DNA from: Flavobacterium reichenbachii
GTDB lineage: Bacteria; Bacteroidota; Bacteroidia; Flavobacteriales; Flavobacteriaceae
Reading direction: 5' to 3'
NCBI RefSeq assembly: GCF_002217435.1
Contig: NZ_MUHF01000022.1
Coordinates: forward strand, 25,413 to 89,412
Length of the DNA stretch: 64,000 nucleotides
The notes under the pieces were generated by a model. The model saw nothing but the letters and a program-made list of their open reading frames with translations, had not been told where the DNA came from and ran no database searches. The stretch's first letter is position 1, and each line of letters opens with the position of its first letter. The position numbers and the translations under genes are program-made. This document shows positions 34,441-43,528 of this stretch, piece after piece.

Positions 34441-35625
34441 ATGTTAGACTACAAAGTAAGAAATAGAATAGAATGGTTTTGCAAAAATAAAATCAATGAT
34501 TTTTCGCCAACCATTTCTCCGGCTCCAAAAAGCAAATCAAGAAACGAAATCGAAAGTATAGAAGAAGCGGTTGATTACTATTTAAAAAATGGCGTTACAG
34601 CATTTGTGGTTCAAAAAAAATACATGGGTTCGTATTGTACCATTTATTTAAAAAGAAATCTCGAAGAAACGTATTTTGTTTCCAGAAATGGTTTCAAAAT
34701 GGATCATATTGATGTAGAAAAAGCGATAAACAGTTTGAAGGAGCTGCATGCTAAAATGTTAGCTGCTTTTCCGGATTTTGACACTCTTTTGTTAGCTTCA
34801 GAATTATTGCCATGGAAAGTTTTGGGAGCAGGATTAATTGAAAAAGAATTCACCGGTTATTATGATGCTTTGCAAACACACAATTCGTATCTGAAAACTT
34901 CTGGATTGCTGGAGAAATTGACTGCGGTAAAAAATGAGGAATCTTTTACAGCTTATATCTCAGATAAAAAACAGCTTACCAGAAAAGAGTTTGGCAGTAA
35001 ACATAAATCGCATATTGTTCGCCAGTACGATGCTTTGCAGGCTGTAAAAATTCCGGATTTAGAAAAACAACAAGAATCATTAAATGTTTTCAAAAACCAG
35101 ATTGATACTTTTGGAATTGAAGCAGCACTTTATTTTAAGCCTTTTACGATTTTAAAAGAGGTAAAAATTTCAGGAGAAGAAGTATTGCCAAACAGTAATC
35201 TGACTTATGAATTGGTAAATGAAGACGCATTTTTGCATTTAGAAATTACGGCTTCAAACAGAGAAGAAAAGCTAAAAGAAATTTATGCTTTTTTTGAAAA
35301 ACTGACCGGAGCAAATGAGGAAGGAATCATGATAAAACCGGTTCAGAATTACATTAAAAATCTGCCTCCATGTTTTAAAGTCAGAAACAACAATTATCTG
35401 ACGATGATTTACGGAGTAAATTTCCATCAGGATTTTGATCATTATTTCGAAAAAAGAAATGTAAAAAAGAAGATGGAACAATCGATAAACGGTTGGGAAA
35501 TCAATCAGAAGATGCTTCAGATTCCGTATAAAGATTTAGAAGAAGAAAATTATTTGATGCGTTTATTGCTCTTAAAAAGAATAAATAACGAAGAAATAGA
35601 AAAAACATTAGATCCAAGATTGTAA
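34441..35625 (+). CDS. Stand-alone Pnkp-type RNA ligase
   Basis: The 394-residue protein resembles the C-terminal ligase domain of bacterial Pnkp. Motif I is QKKYMGSYCTIYL (KxMGS, Lys at about residue 60), followed by FVSRNGFKM. Motif IV is EEGIMIKP and motif V CFKVRNNNYLTMIYG. In classical bacterial Pnkp the kinase, phosphatase and ligase are fused. Here the ligase is free and the kinase-phosphatase is a separate T4-type protein (35796). It pairs with hen1 (overlap-like spacing), as Pnkp does in the known Hen1-Pnkp complex. Confidence 0.85.
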   Translation: MLDYKVRNRIEWFCKNKINDFSPTISPAPKSKSRNEIESIEEAVDYYLKNGVTAFVVQKKYMGSYCTIYLKRNLEETYFVSRNGFKMDHIDVEKAINSLKELHAKMLAAFPDFDTLLLASELLPWKVLGAGLIEKEFTGYYDALQTHNSYLKTSGLLEKLTAVKNEESFTAYISDKKQLTRKEFGSKHKSHIVRQYDALQAVKIPDLEKQQESLNVFKNQIDTFGIEAALYFKPFTILKEVKISGEEVLPNSNLTYELVNEDAFLHLEITASNREEKLKEIYAFFEKLTGANEEGIMIKPVQNYIKNLPPCFKVRNNNYLTMIYGVNFHQDFDHYFEKRNVKKKMEQSINGWEINQKMLQIPYKDLEEENYLMRLLLLKRINNEEIEKTLDPRL

Positions 35626-35631
35626 AATTTA

Positions 35632-35775
35632 GTCATAAAGTCATAAAGTCATAAAGTCAAAAGTCATAAAGTCGAAAGTTAGAAAGTCAAAAGATGGAAA
35701 GCCATTGCCAATATTAATTTTGTACTGTTTTGGTTTATTTTGCTGGACTTTAAGACTTTAGACTTTGGAATTTAA
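35632..35775. repeat. Short tandem repeats between ligase and kinase genes
   Basis: Multiple imperfect copies of gtcataaa / gtcaaaa at 35632-35695 are followed by complementary gactttaagactttagacttt near 35750-35780. They can form a long imperfect hairpin. It is non-coding and probably amplified intergenic sequence. Confidence 0.65.
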
Positions 35776-35795
35776 GACTTAAAAAAAATATTATA

Positions 35796-36695
35796 ATGAA
35801 AAAGACACCAACATTAACAATATTAGTGGGATGCCCGGCGTCAGGGAAAAGTACGTTTGCCGAATGGAAAGTGAGAACTGAAGCTAAAACGATGCGAATC
35901 AGTCGTGACGAAATCAGGTTTTCGCAATTTCAGGAAGTGATGGATCAATCGGTAGAAAGCATGATTTCTAAAATCATCAATGTGCAGATTAAAACGCTGC
36001 TATCGAATGGATGGAATGTACTTCTGGATACTTGTAATGTAAAAGTGGATTACATAAAACAACCTATCGATGATTTTGCCGAAATGGCCAATATCGAATT
36101 CAAAGTATTTGATTTACCGTTGCAGGAACTTTTTATCAGAAATGAAAAAAGAGACCGAAAAGTCCCGAAAAAAGTGATCGAAAACATGTATTATCAATTA
36201 CAGAAAACCAAAGAAAAGTTTGATTTTAAACCCATAAAAAAAGTGAACAAAAACCTGGAATACTGTGCTCAAAACCCTGATCTCCCGAAAGCGATTATTT
36301 GTGATCTTGACGGAACGCTGGCTTTAATGAACGGGCGAAATCCTTTTGATGCGAGTAAATGCGATGAAGACGAAATCAATAATCCGGTGGCGAATGTTTT
36401 GAGAAACTATAAGAAATTAGGATACGAAATATTGCTGGTTTCCGGAAGAGAAGACCGATACAAAGAACCAACGTTACGATTTCTCCAAAAACACGAAATC
36501 GAATACGATGATCTGATCATGCGTAAAACCAAAGACAGCCGAAAAGATTCCATCATTAAAACGGAAATCTATAACGAGTTTATAAAAGATAAATACTTTA
36601 TAGAATTTGTTCTGGACGACAGAAACCAAGTAGTAGATACCTGGAGAAATGATTTGAAACTGCCTTGCTTCCAGGTGTATTACGGAGATTTTTAG
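35796..36695 (+). CDS. T4-type polynucleotide kinase-phosphatase
   Basis: The 299-residue protein matches phage T4 Pnkp in length and order. The N-terminal P-loop kinase has VGCPASGKSTFAEW and a basic lid (NEKRDRKVPKKV). The C-terminal HAD phosphatase has AIICDLDGTLALMNGRNPFDASKCDEDEINNPV and VLDDRNQVVDTWR. It would remove 3'-phosphate or 2',3'-cyclic phosphate and phosphorylate 5'-OH, turning ribotoxin-cut ends into ligatable ends. The phosphatase is HAD-type, not the calcineurin type of bacterial Pnkp. It supplies substrates to the two ligases in the island. Confidence 0.93.
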   Translation: MKKTPTLTILVGCPASGKSTFAEWKVRTEAKTMRISRDEIRFSQFQEVMDQSVESMISKIINVQIKTLLSNGWNVLLDTCNVKVDYIKQPIDDFAEMANIEFKVFDLPLQELFIRNEKRDRKVPKKVIENMYYQLQKTKEKFDFKPIKKVNKNLEYCAQNPDLPKAIICDLDGTLALMNGRNPFDASKCDEDEINNPVANVLRNYKKLGYEILLVSGREDRYKEPTLRFLQKHEIEYDDLIMRKTKDSRKDSIIKTEIYNEFIKDKYFIEFVLDDRNQVVDTWRNDLKLPCFQVYYGDF

Positions 36696-36699
36696 CTTT

Positions 36700-36848
36700 T
36701 TAGAAGGTTCAGAGGTTCAGAGAGGTAAAGGTGCAAAGGCTTAAAAACTTTGCGTATTTGCGAGATTAAAATAAACAATAAAAATAAAGACTCAAAGAGA
36801 AAAAACCTCTGAACCTTTGCCTCTCTGAGCCTTTGCAACTTTAAAAAA
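36700..36848. repeat. Dispersed repeat (gaggttcagag / cctctgaacc)
   Basis: Direct and inverted copies of gaggttcagag, cctttgc and actttgcgtatttgcgag occur here. Closely related text recurs at 37185-37310 and in the spacers of the tRNA-like array at 42.5-43.5 kb. It is non-coding. Confidence 0.7.
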
Positions 36849-36849
36849 A

Positions 36850-37176
36850 ATGAATAAATATGAACGACTGAAAACAGAATTAGAAACAGTCGGCAATGGA
36901 AAGATGAAAGCATTTGGAGACTCGATGCGGCCCATTTTAAAAAGCGGAAGTCTCTTAACTTTTCAAAAAAGCGAAAATTACCAAATAGGCGATATTGTTT
37001 TCTGCAAAGTAAAAGGCAGATACATCGACGCCCATAAAATTATAAAAATTGATGCAAACAAAGGTTTTCTAATCGCCAACAATCACGGTTTCGAAAACGG
37101 CTGGACAAAAATCATTTACGGAAAAGTTATTCAGGGCGAATTTAAAAATGAGGTGATTTATGATAAGAGAGAATAG
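36850..37176 (+). CDS. Small S24/S26 peptidase-like protein
   Basis: The 108-residue protein carries KAFGDSMRPILKSGSLLTFQKSENYQIGDIVFCKVKGRYIDAHKIIKID. This resembles the catalytic Ser (GDSM.P) and surrounding sheets of S24/S26 peptidases (LexA/signal peptidase fold). A second strand, GFLIANNHG, matches the family. The Lys general base is uncertain. There is no membrane anchor or DNA-binding domain, so it is not a complete signal peptidase or LexA. Small versions of this fold can process or regulate repair systems; the target here is unknown. Confidence 0.65.
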   Translation: MNKYERLKTELETVGNGKMKAFGDSMRPILKSGSLLTFQKSENYQIGDIVFCKVKGRYIDAHKIIKIDANKGFLIANNHGFENGWTKIIYGKVIQGEFKNEVIYDKRE

Positions 37177-37312
37177 AATAAAGAAAATAGAGTAAAGATT
37201 AAATAAAACCTTTGCGCCTTAGTGGCAAAAAATAAAAAACAAAAATTAATAAAAGACTTAAAGAGGAAAACCTCTGAACCTTTGCCTCTTTGAGCCTTTG
37301 CAACTATACAAA

Positions 37313-38110
37313 ATGAAATACATAGATATCGGAATTAATTTAACCAATAAACAATTCCAAAACGACATAGACGATGTCGTACAAGACGCAGTTGATGCAG
37401 ATGTATCGCAAATGATACTTACGGGCACAAGCGTACGAAACAGTGAAGAATCGGCAAAAATCGCGAAGCAGTATCCCGGCATATTGTACGCGACGGCAGG
37501 AATTCATCCGCATGATGCGAAGAGTTTTGATGCACAGAGCATTTCAAAATTAAAGAAATTATTAGAGCAGAAACAGGTCATTTCGGTTGGCGAATGCGGA
37601 CTTGATTTTGACCGTGATTTTTCGCCCAGAAACAAACAGGAAGAATGTTATAAAGCCCAGCTGGAATTGGCGATAGAAGTTCAGAAACCTTTATTTTTGC
37701 ACGAAAGAGCCGCTTTTAATAGTTTTATGAACATCACAAAAGACTATCTGCCGAAACTGCCAAAAGCCGTTGTGCATTGTTTTACCGGAACTTTGCAGGA
37801 AGCCAAAACGTATCTTGACAACGGATTTTATCTCGGTTTTACCGGAGCTGTTTCAGATGTAAAACGTTTCGCCCATTTAAAAGAAGTCATTCAATACGTA
37901 CCGCTCGACAAAATGATGATTGAAACCGATGCGCCGTTTATGCTTCCGAAAAATGTGCCGAACAGCCTCTTGAAGAAATACCACGAACGCCGATGCGAAC
38001 CTGCTTTTCTGCCGTATGTAGCCGGAACAATCGCGCAGTTTAAAGGAATTGCTTTGGATAAAGTGGCAGAAGAAACAACCAGAAATACCAAAAGCTTTTT
38101 TGGAATTTAG
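37313..38110 (+). CDS. tatD: TatD-family metal-dependent nuclease
   Basis: The 265-residue TIM-barrel hydrolase begins MKYIDIGINLTNKQFQNDIDDVV, the hallmark of true TatD orthologues. It has GIHPHDAKSF, VGECGLDFDRDFSPRNKQ (metal-binding Glu), LHERAAF, VVHCFTGTLQEA and IETDAPFMLP. TatD is a 3'-5' exonuclease acting on DNA and possibly RNA ends. I chose the ATG at 37313 over an upstream in-frame TTG-like start, since it fits the family N-terminus. It lies in line with the RNA-repair genes and could trim broken ends. Confidence 0.9.
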   Translation: MKYIDIGINLTNKQFQNDIDDVVQDAVDADVSQMILTGTSVRNSEESAKIAKQYPGILYATAGIHPHDAKSFDAQSISKLKKLLEQKQVISVGECGLDFDRDFSPRNKQEECYKAQLELAIEVQKPLFLHERAAFNSFMNITKDYLPKLPKAVVHCFTGTLQEAKTYLDNGFYLGFTGAVSDVKRFAHLKEVIQYVPLDKMMIETDAPFMLPKNVPNSLLKKYHERRCEPAFLPYVAGTIAQFKGIALDKVAEETTRNTKSFFGI

Positions 38111-38119
38111 AATGTAAAA

Positions 38120-38971
38120 TTAAACAGGAACAGATTCAGGATTATTTTTGATTTTTATAAATTTCAAATAAATCAAATATTCAATAAAAGGGAAGGACAG
38201 AAAAAGCAGTAAAAATAGTGCTTCATGTTTCATAATTCCTTTATAAAAGTAATCCAGAATTGTTTTTATTTTAAGGCTTATTTCGGCTTGAATTGATTGT
38301 TCGATTTTTTGAGGTTCAACTTTGTCGAGTTTGGTTAAAAGAAGTTTAAAATCAGAATAGTCTACTTTTTTAATGCTGGCCACACCTGCTTTTTTATCCA
38401 CCGCTTTTATTAGGCCGTAAATACTCGCACTGTAAATTTCAGATTCGTATTTTTCGTAAAGATAGCTGCAGGACGAATTTTTAAAATTGTCAACAACTGC
38501 CATCCCGCTGTTATTGTTTTTGATTTTTGCAACCAAAGACTGCGCTATAGATTTGCTGGCTTCTTGAGATACATTTGATACTTCCTGCAAGGATGTCAAA
38601 AATTCTTTTTTGTTTTGTTCTGATGAAAATTTTGGACCGATTGTTTTGGCATAAAGGCTGGACGTAATGTTTTTATTTTCTCTTTCGAGCACAAAATGAC
38701 CGCTGTAAAACAAGCCGAACATTCCGGAAAAATAAATAAAGACAACTACAATATACGGAATCCAGAGTTTGGCAAACCAGTTGTAGTATTTTCTATCGCG
38801 CGTAAAAATGTTTTTTCTATATAGATATACATTCAGTACAATGCTTAGGATCAATCCGATTACGATAAACAACAGAATCCAGAATATAAACCATCCCATA
38901 TTTGGCAGGATGTATTCTTTTAAAAATTCCCAGGTTTCAGACCAGTCTATAGCGTCAATATATTCTTTCAT
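38120..38971 (-). CDS. Three-helix membrane protein, unknown function
   Basis: The 283-residue protein has transmembrane helices at about residues 27-52, 69-90 and 250-270. A soluble helical extracytoplasmic domain lies between the second and third (SLYAKTIGPKFSSEQNKKEFLTSLQEVSNVSQEASKSIAQ). No family is recognised. It is on the opposite strand to its neighbours, convergent with tatD. Confidence 0.55.
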   Translation of the reverse strand: MKEYIDAIDWSETWEFLKEYILPNMGWFIFWILLFIVIGLILSIVLNVYLYRKNIFTRDRKYYNWFAKLWIPYIVVVFIYFSGMFGLFYSGHFVLERENKNITSSLYAKTIGPKFSSEQNKKEFLTSLQEVSNVSQEASKSIAQSLVAKIKNNNSGMAVVDNFKNSSCSYLYEKYESEIYSASIYGLIKAVDKKAGVASIKKVDYSDFKLLLTKLDKVEPQKIEQSIQAEISLKIKTILDYFYKGIMKHEALFLLLFLSFPFIEYLIYLKFIKIKNNPESVPV

Positions 38972-39240
38972 CGTTTATTTGTAAGAGAATTAAAACTTAA
39001 TTTATAAGCAGTTTTGTGTTGTTAAAGAAAATAATACCAATGACTTGTCATTATTTTTTGGGGAAGATAGAAAAAATTAAATGCTTTTAAAATTATTTAA
39101 GATTGATATTTAGATCAATTTATTGTCGCGGATTGTGGTTTTTTATTTGTTAATTTGAAATTACATTCGTAAAAATAAAATACCCAAAATAACACAGCAT
39201 ATTTAGATTACGATCCTAATTTCAAAAACAAATTATAAAA

Positions 39241-40443
39241 ATGAACCTCAAAAAAAGCAGCTTAATCCTACTGTCGGCAATCCTGATATTATTTTATTCC
39301 TGTCAAGACGAAAAAAAATCGAAGCACAAAAAAACGCACACAAACGAAATCGCAACAATCGAACCTGTTGAAGAAACATTTGAAACAGATGTAGAAGTAA
39401 CCGATTCTATTAACGAAACCGAAGAAACGACTGAGGAAGAACCAGAAGGCGTAGTTTTGGAAGAAATCCAAAGTAATTTTCTCAAAAAATTAATAAAAGA
39501 AGAGATTGGAGAACAAAAGTACGATCATCTGCAAACAGAAAAATCGCCTTATTCTGTTCATTTTCCTGTTGAAGGAGATTCTTATTCTGTATCTTATTCT
39601 ATAGTAGAAGAACGTGATTTTAATAAAGACAGCATTATGGATTATGTAGTCGATATATCGTCAGAAGGAATGCTGGGCGGTAATGCCAATACAAATCAGA
39701 GGTATGTGTATTATATAATGAAAGATGAAATTGATTATAAAGAAGAGCACACCGTTTTGGGTTACGCGCCATTTTCTTATAATATAATTGATGAGGCAAA
39801 ATTTCAATACGATAAATTTAAAGTCAAGATTTCGCAAAATTTCAGAACCTACAGTACCAATGATGTAAAATCGACTTCGTTATCTTTTGTATACAAAGAC
39901 GGGAATCTCTACGAAGAATCGTATTTGACTTACTGTAAAATGGCAAAACTACAATCTAAAACCATTTTTAAAGACCTGCCCGATGTATCAAAACGTGTGC
40001 GAAGTATAGAATGGCATAATTATACCGAAACGATAGAAGAAACCTATAAAAAGGGCGATACAATGGTTTCTGCAAGTTTGGGTGGCTGTGATAATTTATC
40101 TTTGAGTTTTGACACCGAATATAAGGTTGCCAAGAATAAAATGAAGGATACCAAATTTAGAAAAGAGACTTCTCTAAAGTTTTTAAATTTTCTGGCAGCA
40201 AATACGCAGTTTTCCAAGGCCATTAATGTCATGAAAAATTATTATGCTAAGAAACCTATTGACGACGAATATGTAAAAACGGTAAAAGGATATGAGTTTA
40301 GAATTTTAATTCAGAACAATGAAGAAAGAAAAAACAAACTACGATTTTTAGTTCAGATTGATAAAATAGATAATCCGTATCAAACGGAGAATTGGGAAAT
40401 TACGACCCGCAATAAAAAACCAAGAGTAGAGGAAGAATATTAA
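39241..40443 (+). CDS. Acidic lipoprotein, unknown function
   Basis: The 400-residue lipoprotein has the lipobox SAILILFYSCQDEKK. A strongly acidic, Thr/Glu-rich linker follows (VEETFETDVEVTDSINETEETTEEEPEG) and then a globular domain with VEERDFNKDSIMDYVVDISSEG, reminiscent of a calcium-binding FG-GAP-type loop. No family is recognised. It is followed after one base by the next gene, so the pair is likely an operon. Confidence 0.6.
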   Translation: MNLKKSSLILLSAILILFYSCQDEKKSKHKKTHTNEIATIEPVEETFETDVEVTDSINETEETTEEEPEGVVLEEIQSNFLKKLIKEEIGEQKYDHLQTEKSPYSVHFPVEGDSYSVSYSIVEERDFNKDSIMDYVVDISSEGMLGGNANTNQRYVYYIMKDEIDYKEEHTVLGYAPFSYNIIDEAKFQYDKFKVKISQNFRTYSTNDVKSTSLSFVYKDGNLYEESYLTYCKMAKLQSKTIFKDLPDVSKRVRSIEWHNYTETIEETYKKGDTMVSASLGGCDNLSLSFDTEYKVAKNKMKDTKFRKETSLKFLNFLAANTQFSKAINVMKNYYAKKPIDDEYVKTVKGYEFRILIQNNEERKNKLRFLVQIDKIDNPYQTENWEITTRNKKPRVEEEY

Positions 40444-40444
40444 G

Positions 40445-41137
40445 ATGAACGCAGTTGTTTTTTTTAACGAAATAAAAGCAATAATTCCCGGCTTAAATCA
40501 AGAATGGAAAACGAAATATGCTTTGTTTTTAACAGACGAAAACCTGCATCTTTTTTCAGAAAACCTGATATTCTTTCATAAGCAGAAAAGTGAAATTTTG
40601 AGACTGCCATATTTCAAAGACGAAATGATAGTTTCAATACAAGAGAATATGATTTATTTTAAAAAGACTTTAGAAGCTTTTGAAAGTAACTCCAATCTAT
40701 TGAAATCTAATCTTATTAAAGCTCTGGAAGAAACTCCTTTCGAAATTATTTTGCTTATTTTAGGACAACGGTTAACTTCGGCCAGCAGGCGCGACGAAAC
40801 GGGAATTCCTCCAGAAAACGCAGCGCTTTTTGAAAGTTGTTTTCTGCCTTTTAACGACGAGATCACAGTTGTAGAAAGAGCGTGGGAAAAACATGTCGGC
40901 AGAAAAAAAGACAGTTCTAGTATTCTGGGCGAGATAAAAGGAAACCGAAGCCAGAAACGCTTAATGGTAGAAAAACTGGCGTATCATTTTCTAAGTTATA
41001 AAACATGGTGGAATATATTCTATCATTTTAAACACGATTTGGTATACGAAATTAGAATAGAAAACGGACAAGGAATGCGCTGGTCTGCAGACGGAAAACG
41101 GTTCATAGGATTTTTAGAAGATTTTTTAGAAGAATAA
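40445..41137 (+). CDS. Unrecognised cytoplasmic protein
   Basis: The 230-residue protein is mainly helical, with GQRLTSASRRDETGIPPENAALFESCFLPF and ending GQGMRWSADGKRFIGFLEDFLEE. It has no signal, membrane segment or known motif. It starts 1 base after the lipoprotein gene and ends 1 base before the SDR gene, so the three are probably co-transcribed. The function is unknown. Confidence 0.55.
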   Translation: MNAVVFFNEIKAIIPGLNQEWKTKYALFLTDENLHLFSENLIFFHKQKSEILRLPYFKDEMIVSIQENMIYFKKTLEAFESNSNLLKSNLIKALEETPFEIILLILGQRLTSASRRDETGIPPENAALFESCFLPFNDEITVVERAWEKHVGRKKDSSSILGEIKGNRSQKRLMVEKLAYHFLSYKTWWNIFYHFKHDLVYEIRIENGQGMRWSADGKRFIGFLEDFLEE

Positions 41138-41138
41138 A

Positions 41139-42509
41139 ATGGAAGAAAATAAAAATTACGCTTTTAGTGACGAAGAATGGAAAACGTGTATTAAGGTTTT
41201 AAAAACTTTAAAAGAAGATCCGTTTGAAAATCCCGATAACGATTTGTTTGCCGGTTTGATTACGAAAATTCATAAAAACGCCAAAAAAAATATCCGCAGC
41301 ACAAGTTATACTTCAAAAAAGCAGGAAGATCTTCAAACAAGCCTGAATGCCGAATTGGTGTCTAAAGCTTTAAACGGAGAGACTTTGTTTTCGGAAAAAG
41401 AAAATCCAAACGAGCAGCAGTTTACACCATTAAACCTGCCCAAAAACTGTTATTGCTGCAATCAGTCGTACAAACTCGCACACAGTTTCTACACGCGTCT
41501 CTGTCCGGTTTGTGCCGAAGAAAACTACGAAAAACGTTTTCAGAATATAGACTTAAAAGGGCGAAATGTAATTTTAACCGGAGGAAGGGTAAAAGTAGGA
41601 TTTGCAACGGCATTAAAATTATTACGCAACAATGCCAATGTCGTGATGACAACGCGTTTTCCTGCTTTGGCTTGGGAACAATTCAGTCAGGAAGATGATT
41701 TTGAACAGTGGAAAGAAAACCTGATTATCTACGGTTTAGACCTGAGAAATCTAAAAGCCATAAATGATTTTGTATCGTTTTATAAATCAAAATTCCAGAG
41801 TTTGGATATTCTGATCAACAATGCCGCACAAACCATAAAATATCCGGACGAATATTATGTGCCGTTAATTAAAAAAGAAAACCGATTATTGATAGAATTC
41901 AAATCGAATCCGAATTTAATCTGGAACCAAACGCCAATTGCCGAAGAGCTAAAAGCACTGGAATACGGCCGGGAAGAAAAAACCGAAGTAGCGCTTACCC
42001 GTTTTGGACAGCCTGTTGACAATCGCGATAAAACAAGCTGGAATTCGACTCTGGAAGAAATCTCTATGTATGAATTGGTTGAGGTAAATTTGATCAACCA
42101 GATTGCGCCTTACTTTTTAATAAAAGAATTGAAACCTTTGTTTTTAAATTCAGATTTTGAAGAACGTTTTATTGTAAATGTCACCTCGTCTGAAGGGATT
42201 TTTAGTTACACCAACAAAACCATTTTCCATCCGCATACCAATATGACAAAAGCGGCGCTGAATATGATGACGCTGACTTCTGCCAAAGAATTTGCCGCCG
42301 ATTCTATTTTTATGACCAGCGTAGATGTCGGCTGGATTTCGACGGGAGCCAAAGAAAGTCTAAGAAAAAAACAATTTGAAGAAGGATATATTCCGCCTCT
42401 AGATTCTGTAGACGGCGCAAGCAGAATTTTCGATCCGATAGTACAGGGAATTAAAGGAAAAAGTATATTTGGAGTCTTGTTGAAAAATTACAAAGTTTCG
42501 CAATGGTGA
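41139..42509 (+). CDS. Zinc-knuckle SDR-like oxidoreductase
   Basis: The 456-residue protein has an N-terminal region with a four-cysteine cluster NCYCCNQSYKLAHSFYTRLCPVCAEEN (about 105-130). A Rossmann fold of the short-chain dehydrogenase type follows: LKGRNVILTGGRVKVGFATALKLLRN, IYGLDLRNLKAINDF, LDILINNAAQT, VNVTSSEG. At the usual YxxxK position it reads HTNMTKAALNMM, so the catalytic Tyr is absent while the Lys remains. It may bind a nucleotide without classic dehydrogenase activity. It is immediately upstream of the tRNA-like array. Confidence 0.75.
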   Translation: MEENKNYAFSDEEWKTCIKVLKTLKEDPFENPDNDLFAGLITKIHKNAKKNIRSTSYTSKKQEDLQTSLNAELVSKALNGETLFSEKENPNEQQFTPLNLPKNCYCCNQSYKLAHSFYTRLCPVCAEENYEKRFQNIDLKGRNVILTGGRVKVGFATALKLLRNNANVVMTTRFPALAWEQFSQEDDFEQWKENLIIYGLDLRNLKAINDFVSFYKSKFQSLDILINNAAQTIKYPDEYYVPLIKKENRLLIEFKSNPNLIWNQTPIAEELKALEYGREEKTEVALTRFGQPVDNRDKTSWNSTLEEISMYELVEVNLINQIAPYFLIKELKPLFLNSDFEERFIVNVTSSEGIFSYTNKTIFHPHTNMTKAALNMMTLTSAKEFAADSIFMTSVDVGWISTGAKESLRKKQFEEGYIPPLDSVDGASRIFDPIVQGIKGKSIFGVLLKNYKVSQW

Positions 42510-42611
42510 AAAAAGAGGGTTAGATTGAGGTTTAGAGGAACAAAGGTTCAAAGGATCAAAGCTCAAAAAACTTTGCGTCTTGGCGACTTTGCGAGATTAA
42601 AATATAACTTA
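42510..42611. repeat. Spacer repeat preceding the tRNA-like array
   Basis: The sequence ggaacaaaggttcaaag...ctttgcgtcttggcgactttgcgagattaaaa precedes the first tRNA-like sequence. It recurs with small changes before each later copy. It shares words with the dispersed elements at 5.8, 36.7 and 37.2 kb. Confidence 0.75.
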
Positions 42612-42688
42612 GAAAGGTGTTAGCTCAATTGGAAGAGCGTCTGTTTGCTAAACAGGAGGATGCGGGTTCGAGTCCCTGTGCACCTTTC
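42612..42688 (+). ncRNA. tRNA-like RNA, array copy 1
   Basis: GAAAGGTG / CACCTTTC closes the molecule. The D-arm is gctc-aattggaa-gagc, the anticodon arm tctgt-ttgctaa-acagg (would-be anticodon GCU with U33), and the T-loop ttcgagt. Oddities are only one base between the outer helix and the D-stem if the helix is read as AGGTGTT, a T-stem with only 3 sure pairs (ggg/ccc), and a short 5-base variable loop that is wrong for a serine tRNA. It is not an ordinary tRNA, and no CCA is encoded. Confidence 0.75.
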
Positions 42689-42788
42689 TTTTTTTGTTTG
42701 AAGGTTCAAAGGTTTAGAGGAACAAAGGTTCAAAGCTCAAAAAACTTTGCGTCTTAGCGACTTTGCGAGATTAGAAAAAAATAACTTA

Positions 42789-42866
42789 GAAAGGTGTTAG
42801 CTCAATTGGAAGAGCGTTCCCCCACCAAGGGGAAAGGATGCGGGTTCGAGTCCCTGTGCACCTTTC
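42789..42866 (+). ncRNA. tRNA-like RNA, array copy 2
   Basis: Same closing helix, D-arm and T-loop as copy 1. The anticodon arm is replaced by ttcccc-caccaa-ggggaa, a GC-rich stem with a loop lacking U33. This would not decode normally and suggests a bait or structural RNA. Confidence 0.75.
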
Positions 42867-42992
42867 TTTTTTTTTGTTTAAAGGTTCAAAGGAACAAAGG
42901 TTCAAAGGAACAAAGGTTCAGAGATTCAAAGGATCAAAGCTCAAAAAACTTTGCGTCTTAGCGACTTAGCGAGATTAAAAAAAAATAACTTA

Positions 42993-43070
42993 GAAAGGTG
43001 TTAGCTCAATTGGAAGAGCGTTCCCCCACCAAGGGGAAAGGATGCGGGTTCGAGTCCTTGCGCACCTTTC
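42993..43070 (+). ncRNA. tRNA-like RNA, array copy 3
   Basis: Nearly identical to copy 2, including the ttcccc-caccaa-ggggaa arm. The T-stem 3' side is ccttg followed by cgcacctttc. Confidence 0.75.
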
Positions 43071-43167
43071 TTTTTTTTTAAGGTTCAAAGATTCAAAGGT
43101 TCAGAGGGACAAAGGTTCAAAGCTTAAAAAACTTTGCGTTTTTGCGAGATTAAAAAAAAATAACTTA

Positions 43168-43245
43168 GAAAGGTGTTAGCTCAATTGGAAGAGCGTTCCC
43201 CCACCAAGGGGAAAGGATGCGGGTTCGAGTCCTTGCGCACCTTTC
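43168..43245 (+). ncRNA. tRNA-like RNA, array copy 4
   Basis: Nearly identical to copy 3, with the same closing helix, D-arm, C-rich anticodon-position stem and T-loop. Its start is 175 bases after the start of copy 3, so RNA plus spacer repeats as a unit. Confidence 0.75.
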
Positions 43246-43353
43246 TTTTTTTTTTGTTTAAAGGTTCAAAGGAACAAAGGTTCAAAGGTCAAAGGAACAA
43301 AGCTCAAAAAACTTTGCGTCTTAGCGACTTTGCGAGATTAAAAAAATAACTAA

Positions 43354-43430
43354 AAAAGGTGTTAGCTCAATTGGAAGAGCGTTCCCCACCACGGGGAAAG
43401 GATGCGGGTTCGAGTCCCTGCGCACCTTTC
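43354..43430 (+). ncRNA. tRNA-like RNA, array copy 5
   Basis: A variant with the outer helix AAAGGTG/CACCTTT and the anticodon-position arm ttcccc-accac-ggggaa, one base shorter than copies 2-4. Stem pairing is retained while the loop changes, which argues for selection on the stem. Confidence 0.72.
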
Positions 43431-43528
43431 TTTTTTTTAAGGTTCAAAGGTTCGGAGGGACAAAGGTTCAAAGCTTAAAAAAACTTGTTTCGAAGCTTCG
43501 GGATAGTGCCTTCGCGGCAAAAAACAAA

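Noticed and set aside
35632..35780. CRISPR-like short tandem repeats
   Set aside because: The repeats are about 8 bases, imperfect and without unique spacers; there are no cas genes in the window.
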